NCBI GenBank assembly: GCA_016707705.1
Contig: JADJHD010000020.1
Span: 1-64,000, forward strand
Length of the DNA: 64,000 nucleotides
Direction: 5' to 3'
From: Bacteroidales bacterium
GTDB lineage: Bacteria; Bacteroidota; Bacteroidia; Bacteroidales; UBA4417
How positions within the stretch are numbered: position 1 is the first letter of the stretch; each line of letters begins with the position of its first letter. Below, piece by piece: positions 8,179 through 17,307 of the stretch. Below the pieces are notes generated by a model. The model saw nothing but the letters and a program-made list of their open reading frames with translations. It was not told the DNA's origin and did not search any database. A program made the position numbers and the translations under genes.

Positions 8179-11113
8179 TCAGATGGACAAATTTACAGAA
8201 AACAACAAATTCACAAACCATGAATTATCATTAAGCAGATAACCAACCCTTATGCCTGAATCCAGAGGCAAAATGAAGCGAAAAACATGCATATCGGCAG
8301 TTACTTCTGTACCAAAAGAATTTCTGAGATACCATTTACCCTCATAATATAGATTGGTATGATCATAGAACAAGTTTGCCTTTAATCTTTTTATATAGGC
8401 AACAGGACCAAGTTTGACATCAGGATAGGCAAATGGAAATTTATAATTCATTGCAAAGGAGAGCATTTTTTCATGCCTGTAAACGGGATACCCTCTTGCA
8501 ACGTTCACCAGGTCACTATAGGCAAAATCCTTATTAACCTTCGACTGGTAACCGGCATAGAACCTGGTACCATGGTGTTTGAATAGTCCGGGAAGGAAAA
8601 GTGAAATCTCGGAAGATGCTATTGATCCGTAGGATCTGGAACCAAAAGGAGAAAAGCGGTAATTTAAATCAATCGATTGTCCGAAACGTGGGTAGACATC
8701 CTTTTGGGCCTGCTTCATGTAATGATACCAGAGTATGCGGTAGTCGAGTGTACTCACCCAGCCTTCCCTGTAAAACGAAAGCGTATCAGGAGCAGTGCTG
8801 TTACTTGCATGCTGCATGGTAGCATGTGCCTTTAGCTGAATACCAGTATAGTATTTGCTTTTACTGAAAAGTAAGGGCAGACTAATACCGCCGCTGATTT
8901 TTCCCTCATTCCAGGTATACCTGTGCTTTGCATGCCCCTCCGGTTCGTATGTAATGGAACGTGCACCTGCAGCCAGATCAAGATCCAAAACCGGATACCA
9001 ACCCGCATAATTGAAACTTGCCTTAAATTGTCCGGTATTTCCTGAAAAATCCCAATCATAACCAAGAATGGTTGTTGCCGTACTTAAGTCGTTCTGTGAC
9101 ATGAATGACAGTCCGGCACCAGTTTCTGACAAGGGGTAATTAAAGTAAACCGGCGCCCAGCTATGGAAGCTGAATAAATGCGAAGATTTTCTGTAAGGCT
9201 TCGATTCATAAACTTTGGTAGGCACAGACAATGAATCCAGCAAACCGGTTTCATCTTTAATTAAGTCTTTATATAGTCCAATTGAATTGTCACTAACATT
9301 TGAAACCGGAGTCCATTGGGCTGGGTCAAAATCTGCTTCAACTATCCTGTATCCGAGGGAGTTATAATCAGAATACACAATCTTTCCAAGACTGGGATTA
9401 AAATCGGCGTTGCAGGCCCCGAATGGTGCTGAGGTTACCTTATATAAATTTTTGGTGGTGGTATCGATGGAATAAACATTCTCAATACCAGAGTAAGGGC
9501 CATTGAACAGGATGTATTTGCCGGCATATGTTGGATTGGATATTTCAGCAAATGAAGGTTCCAGCATACAGGTATTTACCCGATCAGATATCGAGTACTG
9601 ATAAATTCCTTTCCCGTTTTTGCTGAGCTGCATGTAGATAAAATGATCTCCATCAGAAGACCATACCGGATTAATGTGAACGTCGGTCGGGGAAGACATA
9701 AGCGTTTCCAATTCATCGCCAGTTTGTAAATCGAGCAATACCAATGATGAAACACTTTCAATACTTACTTTCACAGCCAGCAGTTTTGAACCATCCGGAG
9801 ATATTGAAGGGGAAAAGTACCGCGACTTGCTGGTCAGCCGGCGGATTTCACCAGTTTTGAAATCATAAATCCTTATTACTGAATAGTTTCTGTTTTGCCA
9901 GCGGGGATCGGTTTCACGTTCGGTCCAGGCCATCAGTCCTTTACAAATCGACAGATTATCTGCGCTAAAGGCTCCGGGCTTGTTTCCTGATGAAAATGCC
10001 CCTGTTCCTATATTGATAGAAAACACATCAGAGGAATAAAAGCCGGGGGGTACAGAGCACCTTCTCATTGCCAACATGGTCAAGAATAACAAAACGACTG
10101 ATATCATCCAGACCAGAACGTTCGGCAATAATCATGGAGTCGTTGGCGTAATGCGGATACTTGTATCTTCTGTATTCGCCGGATTCCTGAATTGTAACTG
10201 GTTTGTACGCTGTAAAACTTTCTTTTGCGGCTTGTTGCTTCCACAAGCTATCGAGGGTCTTATAGATGTTTTTATAGAGCCCGGTTTTATTCATTCCTGT
10301 TGTTTGCTTTAATCCAAAATTCAGAGGAGTAATGGTAAACGGATATCTGGCAACATAGTCCATGGTTTTAATCCACTGCCTGTACCCATACTGTGATCTT
10401 GCCATGGCAACCAGTGGATATCCAAAGGCATACTGGTCAGGCATATAATCCCGGTATGAACCAAAGACAGCCTTATCATAAGAGAAGAGCCCTTTTTCCA
10501 TAATCTGAGCCCTGATTTCCATTTCGAAGGAAGGGATTCTGCCCCGTCCGGAATGGCTTAATGCAGTCTCAGCACAAACAGCATCACCTTCCATAAACCA
10601 CATCGGGACAAAAAGACCTGTAACTGCTGCTGTTGCCTGCTCGCCGACAATCCAAGTCATTGCGCGAGTGAATCCACGATTCATCATATCCATCTGCACC
10701 ACGTGACGATATTCATGAATGGCAAGTTGCTCAAGCCAATCCTGGGCATAGGTATTTTGAGGGGGGCAGGTGTAGAGCTCAATTCTTTTGGGAGCCCAAA
10801 GAGTGAATGCATTGGGAACAATATCCCGGTTATGAACAATGAGAGGAACCTTCGAAGGCTTGCAGCCCAGAGTGTGTGTACCGTGATCGTAAACGTAGGT
10901 GAACAGATTTATCAGCCTTTGGGCGTTACCCTCAAAGTCGGCAGGATAAATTAATTTAAAATGCTCTGTATTGATTTGGCGCCACCTGATATTGGAAGGA
11001 TCCTGACCAAGATTATAATATTGGGCACTTGAAAAAAAGAAGCAGCCCAAAAAGGCTACCAGAAGAAATATACGAAATGGAAAATGAGATATTGAATTCG
11101 ATTTCCTGCACAT
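8179..11113 (-). CDS. Secreted HExxH peptidase-like / TolB-like propeller / beta-barrel protein, frameshifted
   Basis: Two overlapping frames (to 10028 and from 10128) read as one protein of about 977 residues. The order is a signal peptide ending near SSAQYY; a gluzincin-like domain with HEYRH at residues 133-137 and a candidate third zinc ligand in WFMEGDA (Glu175); a TolB-like propeller with repeated SPSISPDGSKLL, PVWSSDGDHF and NPSLGKIVYSD blades; and a C-terminal half rich in alternating beta strands, like an outer-membrane barrel. The break falls in a run of six G (10045-10050). Removing one base joins KVLCTP to GFYSSD in frame. Start 11113 is preferred over 11140 because a TAnnTTTG box covers 11138-11145. 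The function is unknown; an outer-membrane peptidase or scaffold is inferred. Confidence 0.8.
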
Positions 11114-11137
11114 AAAATTTTGGCTGAATGATTCAAC

Positions 11138-11145
11138 CAAAATTA
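11138..11145 (-). promoter_or_regulatory. Candidate -7 box for the HExxH/propeller gene
   Basis: On the minus strand this reads TAATTTTG (TAnnTTTG). It lies 25 bases upstream of the ATG at 11113 and overlaps the alternative upstream start at 11140, which argues against that start. Confidence 0.45.
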
Positions 11146-11228
11146 CCTAAAAAACTTATGCCTGATTAAATTTCAAGGGTGGCGTACAAGGAAAATAATT
11201 CAGTGAGTGTATTACTGTCAGGAATATT

Positions 11229-11633
11229 TTAGACCAGATTGAACTGATAGAACAGTGCATTAAACTCTTCGAAACTGAAGGGCTTCTGCGCATAACCGTC
11301 TACACCTGCCTCAATGCATTCCTCCTTGTTAGGATTAGTGGTAATGGCAATGATTGTGGTATGACCGGCCTTTCTGTAATCCTCCTCAATTTTACGAATT
11401 TCCTTCACTGCCTGAAGACCATCCATTTCCGGCATCTGAATATCCATGATGATGAGATCATACTGTTTATTTTGAAACATCATAATTGCCTCATGTCCAT
11501 TTTTGGCGACTTCAACCTCATGGCCTATTCGCCTCAAATAAAAGGAGGTAATTTTTTCAATCATCTCATCATCTTCTGCTAGCAGAATATTTAACTTTTT
11601 CATACTGTCAGGCATATATTTTTCAAGTTTCAT
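11229..11633 (-). CDS. Single-domain response regulator (CheY-like receiver)
   Basis: About 134 residues, consisting of one receiver domain without an output domain. The acidic pocket is NILLAEDDEMI, the phospho-acceptor aspartate is in LIIMDIQMPEMDG, the conserved threonine is in IAITTN, and the conserved lysine is in YAQKPF. Such stand-alone receivers usually relay phosphate or bind a partner, often together with hybrid histidine kinases, but no kinase gene is adjacent. The frame is open to 11738, which would overlap the end of the neighbouring T9SS gene. ATG 11633 (or 11603) is more likely because the receiver begins right after MKKLNILL. It follows the T9SS gene on the same strand with a 25-base gap. 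Confidence 0.88.
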   Translation of the reverse strand: MKLEKYMPDSMKKLNILLAEDDEMIEKITSFYLRRIGHEVEVAKNGHEAIMMFQNKQYDLIIMDIQMPEMDGLQAVKEIRKIEEDYRKAGHTTIIAITTNPNKEECIEAGVDGYAQKPFSFEEFNALFYQFNLV

Positions 11634-11658
11634 TAGTTTTTCCTGGATGTTGGGCTGG

Positions 11659-13794
11659 TTAGTCGACGTAGATTTTGTGAGCATAACAAGTGTTTTTGGC
11701 AGATACTTTAACAACATAAATTCCATGATTTCCTTCAAAAGGAATCATCAATCCTGAGTTGATGTAGCCATTGGTAAGAACTACCTGACGGCCATCAATC
11801 CCAATAACCTCTACCTGGCATTCCTGTTCAGTGTTTCCTGTGATGCTTATCATTCCTTCAACAACCTTTATTGAAGGCTTGTTAAGGTTGATTTCATCTG
11901 TTCCGGCAATTATATCGAAATGAAGAACAAAACGACTTGGATCTGCTGAAACTGAGTTCTGGAAAGTATAAACTGAATCGGAGCGAAGATCAATAACATT
12001 TCCAGTAAGCTTATCCTCAAGGAAGAGAGGGTACCTGAATCCGAACTGATTGGCACCTTCAACACTAAGTTTGAGCTGGGATTCATTATTGAAACTGATT
12101 CCGATTGGAATATCAAGGGAAGATGAAAGAGAAGGCATTGTATTTACTGCCATTTTAACTCCATCCTGTTCTTCTGTATAGATTGAAGGAGCATTTCCTG
12201 TTCCTTCCATTTTAACAGCGTCAAAATCGTCATCGAAGGAGAATGTAGAAGCAGCGTCAAACCTGATAACTGACTCATCAGTGAAACCTGCTCCTTCCAG
12301 TTTGAACTTCAGTGCAGTATTTTGCAGGGAAGCAACCGGGTTCTCAGTCTGGGTAGCAATGGCATTCCTGTTAACCTTAACAACTCCTGATTGACGAGCT
12401 TTCACGAAAAAGCCCTGCATTGGAGCAATAAAGCGGCTGCCATTATTAATTGAAATATCTTCAGATCCAGGCAGATAAACAGAATAGTTTCCTGAACCTG
12501 CAGGATCCGGATAGTAGATAGCCTTCGAGATTGAACTCCTTTGCCATGCCATTCCGGAAGCATCTTCAGCTTTCCAGTCAATATAGCATGTGTAAGGATT
12601 GCCGATCAGGTTCCAGCCCTCATTAAGTGATGTAATGGATTGAGAGACTTCGCCTGTATTTGGAGTACCTTCAAAAACGCGGGTATCATTATAAGGAGAA
12701 TACAACTCATAACCTTTCATGCTTCCCAGTGAAACATTGGTTGGAACAATATATTCACCCCAGTTTGACTGAGCTTCGTCAAAGGCGCGGAGATACATAT
12801 TGATGAATACTCCTGACTGAGCTTCAGCAACAGGAGAAGCAACAAAAACTTTCTGATCCTTTTGAACAGCAATTTCTGATTTGATTTTTCCAATGACTTC
12901 ACCCAATACTATAAGTGAACAACGCTGGGTACTGGTATTGATAACATGAAGATCAGCAGATTCTTCAATTTCAAGATTCCTGTCAATTGAAAGCATCCCT
13001 CCATTGGTAAGAGTTAATTTGCTGTCAGGACTCAAGAGAACTGAGTGTGCAAATGCTTGTTCTTCAATTATTGGAGAATTAGCTACTGCAAGTATTGAAA
13101 TATTGTCAAGTGAAGTTGGCACTATGTTCAATGACCAGTTTCCAGCTTCGTTCCATTTGTAATCAACAGCACCTGTCCAGTTATTTACTGAAAGATATGA
13201 ATTAACAGGGAGGCTGCCGGCTGCCATGTTTACAATCATGCCAACTCCGGAATAATACTGTGAGCGGATGCTTCCTTCGCCGATAACCTGTGCAGTATTG
13301 ACTCCAGCATCAGCCCTGTAAGTTCCCTGAACAATTAACTTTCCGTAAACTGACATTGCTATCTGGGAATTAGCTACCAAATCTCCGGAAACTATAAGAT
13401 TACTTCCTGATAAAATTTCAAGTGAAGATGATTCATTAAATTCCAGCTGGCCTACCTGAACTGATCCTGAAATCTGCATGGAAGAGCTACCAAGACCTTT
13501 AATAGAGAATGAATGTCCCTTTAACTGACTTCCTGCAGAAACAATTAACTGTCCATTGCCAGCTAACTGGAAATTGGTATTAAGTATAACGTTGCTTTCA
13601 ACTATAATGGTGTCATTCGACTGGGGGATAAAACCACATGAACTGCCACCGGATGCTCTTGACCAGGAAGAAGCGGAATTCCATGGAATATTGTTACCAA
13701 TAGAAAATAACTTCACTCCTTCCCTTCCAAAAGCAACAGAAACTGCAGCCAGAAGGAGACATGTGATAGTAATATTTCTCAGGTAAGTGTTCAT
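11659..13794 (-). CDS. Secreted T9SS type A sorting domain protein
   Basis: A 711-residue protein with a signal peptide (residues 1-23, ending AVSVAFG) and a C-terminal type IX secretion sorting domain from about residue 635, ending in GIYVVKVSAKNTCYAHKIYVD-like strands. The middle is rich in beta strands and in S, T, N and G, with phrases such as NDTIIVESNVILNTNF and SLNEGWNLIGNPYTCYIDW that occur in Bacteroidota surface proteins with repetitive beta-helix or adhesin-like folds. It is expected to be exported through the outer membrane and attached to or released from the surface. No catalytic motif is recognised, so the role may be adhesive or structural. It has a 439-base upstream gap and therefore its own regulation. 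Confidence 0.85.
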   Translation of the reverse strand: MNTYLRNITITCLLLAAVSVAFGREGVKLFSIGNNIPWNSASSWSRASGGSSCGFIPQSNDTIIVESNVILNTNFQLAGNGQLIVSAGSQLKGHSFSIKGLGSSSMQISGSVQVGQLEFNESSSLEILSGSNLIVSGDLVANSQIAMSVYGKLIVQGTYRADAGVNTAQVIGEGSIRSQYYSGVGMIVNMAAGSLPVNSYLSVNNWTGAVDYKWNEAGNWSLNIVPTSLDNISILAVANSPIIEEQAFAHSVLLSPDSKLTLTNGGMLSIDRNLEIEESADLHVINTSTQRCSLIVLGEVIGKIKSEIAVQKDQKVFVASPVAEAQSGVFINMYLRAFDEAQSNWGEYIVPTNVSLGSMKGYELYSPYNDTRVFEGTPNTGEVSQSITSLNEGWNLIGNPYTCYIDWKAEDASGMAWQRSSISKAIYYPDPAGSGNYSVYLPGSEDISINNGSRFIAPMQGFFVKARQSGVVKVNRNAIATQTENPVASLQNTALKFKLEGAGFTDESVIRFDAASTFSFDDDFDAVKMEGTGNAPSIYTEEQDGVKMAVNTMPSLSSSLDIPIGISFNNESQLKLSVEGANQFGFRYPLFLEDKLTGNVIDLRSDSVYTFQNSVSADPSRFVLHFDIIAGTDEINLNKPSIKVVEGMISITGNTEQECQVEVIGIDGRQVVLTNGYINSGLMIPFEGNHGIYVVKVSAKNTCYAHKIYVD

Positions 13795-14233
13795 TATTGA
13801 CTTTAAGTTGTGTGCGCGTTCTGATTTGGGAAATAATAATTCTTTAACCTTTAATTCATTCAGATTTTAATCATCTGATATCTAACCTTTTGTATCTGTG
13901 TATTTCCGTATGCTTCTTCTTTGGCCTATCCTATGAATCAGCATGCCAGAATAAAAACAAAATATATGCCCCAAATAGCTTATAATTGATTATCAATGCA
14001 TTAAAACACCTGAGTAGAATACTGATCAGATTAATTTGTCCGTTTTTGGGAATGAATACAACAATAATATCAAAAATGGAACAGTTTTTCTAGAATTGGA
14101 AAATCCGGCCAAAGCCTTCAAATAGCAGAATACCTTTCAACGGTCTGATGTTGACAAAATAAAGGCCATGAAATTTTTCAGAAAACTAACTCAGGGAGAG
14201 AAAACCGCTTCTGCTATTCGCCATTAATTGGCA
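13795..14233. other. Gene-free AT-rich interval (439 bases)
   Basis: This stretch separates the T9SS gene from the pseudouridine synthase gene. It should contain the promoter and leader of the T9SS gene. I found no TAnnTTTG box on the minus strand, no strong hairpin and no credible small gene. One 19-codon frame from about 14168 is too short to support. Confidence 0.5.
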
Positions 14234-14953
14234 TTAAATGGATGCGAAATGGTTCCAGACAGCATCATTTGGCGGAGTCGCAATGACACTGACTGGCTCC
14301 TTACGAACAGGATGAATAAAGTCGATTTGTCTGGCATGCAGGTGAATTGAGCCATCTGCATTGGAACGTGCAAAACCGTATTTGAGGTCTCCCTTGATAG
14401 GGCAGCCCATGCCCGCAAGTTGCGCCCTGATCTGATGATGGCGGCCAGTTTTGAGATCAACCTCAAGCAAATAGTAATTATCGCTTTTTGCAAGAAGTTT
14501 ATAGGACAATTCAGCTAACTGAGCATTTCCGGTTTTAGTCCGGACCACAAAAGACTTGTTTTTTGCTTCATCACGGCGAAGGTAATCAATCAATGTACCT
14601 TCAGGAGAAGGAGGTGGATTCTTGACAACGGCCCAGTATTTTTTCTGCCATTCATGCTGCTTGAGCATCTCGTTAAGACGAGAGAGTGCCTTGCTTGTTT
14701 TAGCAAACATTATCGCCCCGCTGACGGGTCTGTCGAGCCTGTGCACAACGCCTATAAATGCGTCCCCCGGCTTATTCCAGCGAAGCCGCAAATATTCAGC
14801 AACCAGTTCCGACAATGGCCTGTCACCGGTTTTATCGCCCTGCACAATTTGCGAAGGCAACTTATTAATTACAATAATATGATTGTCCTCATAAAGGATT
14901 TGCGAAGCAACAGGCAGTGCTGTATAATCCTGATCAGTATTGCTCACGCTCAT
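14234..14953 (-). CDS. RluA family RNA pseudouridine synthase
   Basis: A 239-residue enzyme that isomerises uridine to pseudouridine in rRNA or tRNA. The catalytic motif is VVHRLDRPVSGAIMF with Asp74. Other family landmarks are YEDNHIIVINKLPSQIVQGD near the N terminus and LKTGRHHQIRAQLAGMGCPIKGDLKYG in the C-terminal half. There is no S4 RNA-binding domain, so it is the short RluA/RluC-like catalytic form common in Bacteroidota. The start overlaps the end of panB by 20 bases on the same strand, which suggests translational coupling within one transcript. The target uridine cannot be told from sequence. Confidence 0.93.
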   Translation of the reverse strand: MSVSNTDQDYTALPVASQILYEDNHIIVINKLPSQIVQGDKTGDRPLSELVAEYLRLRWNKPGDAFIGVVHRLDRPVSGAIMFAKTSKALSRLNEMLKQHEWQKKYWAVVKNPPPSPEGTLIDYLRRDEAKNKSFVVRTKTGNAQLAELSYKLLAKSDNYYLLEVDLKTGRHHQIRAQLAGMGCPIKGDLKYGFARSNADGSIHLHARQIDFIHPVRKEPVSVIATPPNDAVWNHFASI

Positions 14954-15746
14954 TGGGGAACTCTAAACTCTTGACATCAGAAATATATCTTTCTACCGAA
15001 TCAATAATTTCTTCACTCAAATCAAGATACCTTCTGAGGAATCTGGGTGAGAATTCAGTGGTAATGCCAAGCATATCATGCAATACCAGCACCTGTCCAT
15101 CCACCTTGGCCCCCGCTCCTATTCCAATGATAGGGATTCTGGCATTTTTTGCAACTTCTTCTCCCAGTTTGGCGGGTATTTTCTCCAGAACAAGGCTGAA
15201 GCAGCCAGCCTTCTCCAACAATAAGGAATCTTCAACAAGTTTCTTGGCTTCTGCCTCCTGTGTTGCCCTAACCACATAGGTACCGAACTTATGAATTGAC
15301 TGCGGAGTCAATCCAAGATGGCCCATTACCGGGATTCCGGCTGAAAGTATGCGTTCAACAGATTCAATAACTTCTACCCCACCCTCAAGTTTAACGGCAT
15401 CGGCTCCTGACTCTTTCATAATCCTGATTGCAGACTGAAGTGCTTCCTTCCAGTTCCCCTGATAGGTACCAAAGGGCATATCAACAACTACCAAAGCCCT
15501 GCTGACACCCCTGACTACCGAAGAAGCATGATAAATCATCTGGTCCAGGGTAATCGGTAAGGTACTGGTATGGCCAGCCATTACATTGGATGCCGAATCA
15601 CCAACAAGGATTACATCAATTCCGGCCCTGTCGAGAAGGCGGGCCATTGAAAAATCATAAGCTGTGAGCATGGCAATTTTTACACCCTTCAGCTTCATTT
15701 CCTGCAAAACATGCGTCGTTACTTTTGTCACAGTTCCGGTTTTCAT
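14934..15746 (-). CDS. panB: 3-methyl-2-oxobutanoate hydroxymethyltransferase
   Basis: The first enzyme of pantothenate synthesis, which transfers a hydroxymethyl group from methylenetetrahydrofolate to alpha-ketoisovalerate. The TIM-barrel landmarks are present: KIAMLTAYDFSMARL, the metal-binding Asp in VGDSASNVM, DMPFGTYQ, KLEGG, MGHLGLTPQS and IPIIGIGAG. The frame extends to 15776, but ATG 15746 (MKTGTVTKV) fits the usual family N terminus and gives 270 residues. It is followed on the same strand by the overlapping pseudouridine synthase gene. The other pan genes are not in this window. Confidence 0.95.
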   Translation of the reverse strand: MKTGTVTKVTTHVLQEMKLKGVKIAMLTAYDFSMARLLDRAGIDVILVGDSASNVMAGHTSTLPITLDQMIYHASSVVRGVSRALVVVDMPFGTYQGNWKEALQSAIRIMKESGADAVKLEGGVEVIESVERILSAGIPVMGHLGLTPQSIHKFGTYVVRATQEAEAKKLVEDSLLLEKAGCFSLVLEKIPAKLGEEVAKNARIPIIGIGAGAKVDGQVLVLHDMLGITTEFSPRFLRRYLDLSEEIIDSVERYISDVKSLEFPNEREQY

Positions 15747-15826
15747 GAAAGTTAGTTTAGTGAACACTGTTCTCAAAGCCTTTCAGTTTCCTGATAAACA
15801 ATTTGAAGACTGTTCCTTTGGGACAA

Positions 15827-15834
15827 CAAAACTA
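15827..15834 (-). promoter_or_regulatory. Candidate -7 box for panB
   Basis: On the minus strand this reads TAGTTTTG, a TAnnTTTG match about 80 bases upstream of the panB ATG. A -33 box is not clear. Confidence 0.35.
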
Positions 15835-16005
15835 CGAAGAATTGTCAGGGAGTGCTAAAATAAACCTTGATAATACGGGACGCAGCACAAAATATGGCTA
15901 TTTTTGCAGATGCAATGATTTCATTGATAAGCCTGTCAACTTTGATTCCAGCATTCAATGAAGGCAAATTCTTCACAAAACCATTCTGACAAGAATACTA
16001 TTATA

Positions 16006-17010
16006 ATGAAAAGAATTCCGCTCATTTTCCTTTTACTGCCAGCCCTTATCCTGTTATTCAATGCCTGTAAAACAGATTTTGATGTAACATCTGACTATAA
16101 GGAGATAGCAATCGTCTATGGAGTGTTGAATCAGAAGGACAATGTTCATTACCTGAGAGTAAACAAGGCTTTTCTGGGACAGGGCAATGCTGTGATTTAT
16201 TCCCAGATACCGGATTCAAGTTCTTATGGCAATGATATTGAAGTGTTTATCAACGAATTAAAAGGCACTCAGCTCATCCGGAAAATATTCTTCGATACTG
16301 TAACCATTCATGATAAGGATACAGGTTTCTTTTATTTCCCTGACCAGCTCATGTACAAGGCATCAGCAACACTCGATTCAAGCATGAATTATGAAATGAA
16401 GGTTGTGAATAAGAAAACCGGATATGAAGTGAGTTCAATTACAAATCTTATTTCAGGAATAAGGATTGTAAAGCCTATCTCCGGGTCTAAATTCATTGAC
16501 TTCAAACGTTCGCTCACAAATACACAGTCTTTTGAATGGGAATCTGCAAAAAATGGAAGAAGATATCAGCCAACGCTAAGATTCTATTTCTTTGAAGTCG
16601 GACAAAACTATGACACTACCTCCCGTTATATTGACTGGGAATTATCGGCTTATAAAACTGAAAGGTTAACCGGTGGTGAGAAAATGTTCTTTTACTATCA
16701 GAATGAAGAGTTTTTCAGGCTCTGTGAAACCAAGATTCCATACACTGATACAGAAAAGGAAAACAACCTTGGAAGGGTTGTTGACCACTTTGAATTATTT
16801 CTCACTGCAGTAGGTGATGAATATTCTACCTATCTGGATGTAAACGGTCCATCAACAGGGCTGCTGCTTGAAAAACCCAACTATTCAAATATCAACAATG
16901 GCATTGGCATGTTTTCGTGCAGATATACATGGGTAAAAAGCTATAAAGTTGGAGAGAATGCAAAAACTGACCTCCAGAGCAAAACCAATCTGCATTTCGT
17001 TGTGAACTAA
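16006..17010 (+). CDS. Lipoprotein of unknown function (DUF4249-like)
   Basis: About 334 residues. The start at 16006 gives MKRIPLIFLLLPALILLF followed by a lipobox ending NAC, so the mature protein is probably lipid-anchored at a cysteine near residue 20. The frame opens 48 bases earlier, but that would place a polar stretch before the signal peptide. The rest is beta-rich with regular strand patterns (YGVLNQKDNVHYLRVNKAFLG, NYEMKVVNKKTGYEVSS) and resembles the DUF4249 group of Bacteroidota outer-membrane lipoproteins. It is the only gene in its transcript. A TATTTTTG box at 15899-15906 may be its promoter. I do not assign a function. Confidence 0.75.
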   Translation: MKRIPLIFLLLPALILLFNACKTDFDVTSDYKEIAIVYGVLNQKDNVHYLRVNKAFLGQGNAVIYSQIPDSSSYGNDIEVFINELKGTQLIRKIFFDTVTIHDKDTGFFYFPDQLMYKASATLDSSMNYEMKVVNKKTGYEVSSITNLISGIRIVKPISGSKFIDFKRSLTNTQSFEWESAKNGRRYQPTLRFYFFEVGQNYDTTSRYIDWELSAYKTERLTGGEKMFFYYQNEEFFRLCETKIPYTDTEKENNLGRVVDHFELFLTAVGDEYSTYLDVNGPSTGLLLEKPNYSNINNGIGMFSCRYTWVKSYKVGENAKTDLQSKTNLHFVVN

Positions 17011-17307
17011 GCCAGCCCTGACACATTAGTCTTTCTGGCGAGTTACAAATTTCTGCCGTTTTGTCACAATTTTTCTTTAATAAATGCTTTATTGTCTGAC
17101 AATGGACAAAAGCATAACTTATATACATTATCATTTTTATACTATTGATATTCAGCTATTTAAAATACATAATTATGAATAATCCATTCAATTTCCGATA
17201 GTATTCTGTCCAGGGAATTCTTAAAAAATAATATTGGCACAATGCTTGACAAACAGAGCCTGTCATAGAAAGCATTTGAATACAATAATATAATACAAAG
17301 CAATAAA
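17011..17307. other. dnaK upstream region
   Basis: This gap of 297 bases must contain the dnaK promoter. I found no CIRCE-type inverted repeat and no exact TAnnTTTG box, so the mode of heat-shock control is not visible. The region is AT-rich. Confidence 0.4.

Noticed and set aside
17011..17307. CIRCE-type heat-shock operator before dnaK
   Set aside because: No TTAGCACTC / GAGTGCTAA inverted repeat is present.
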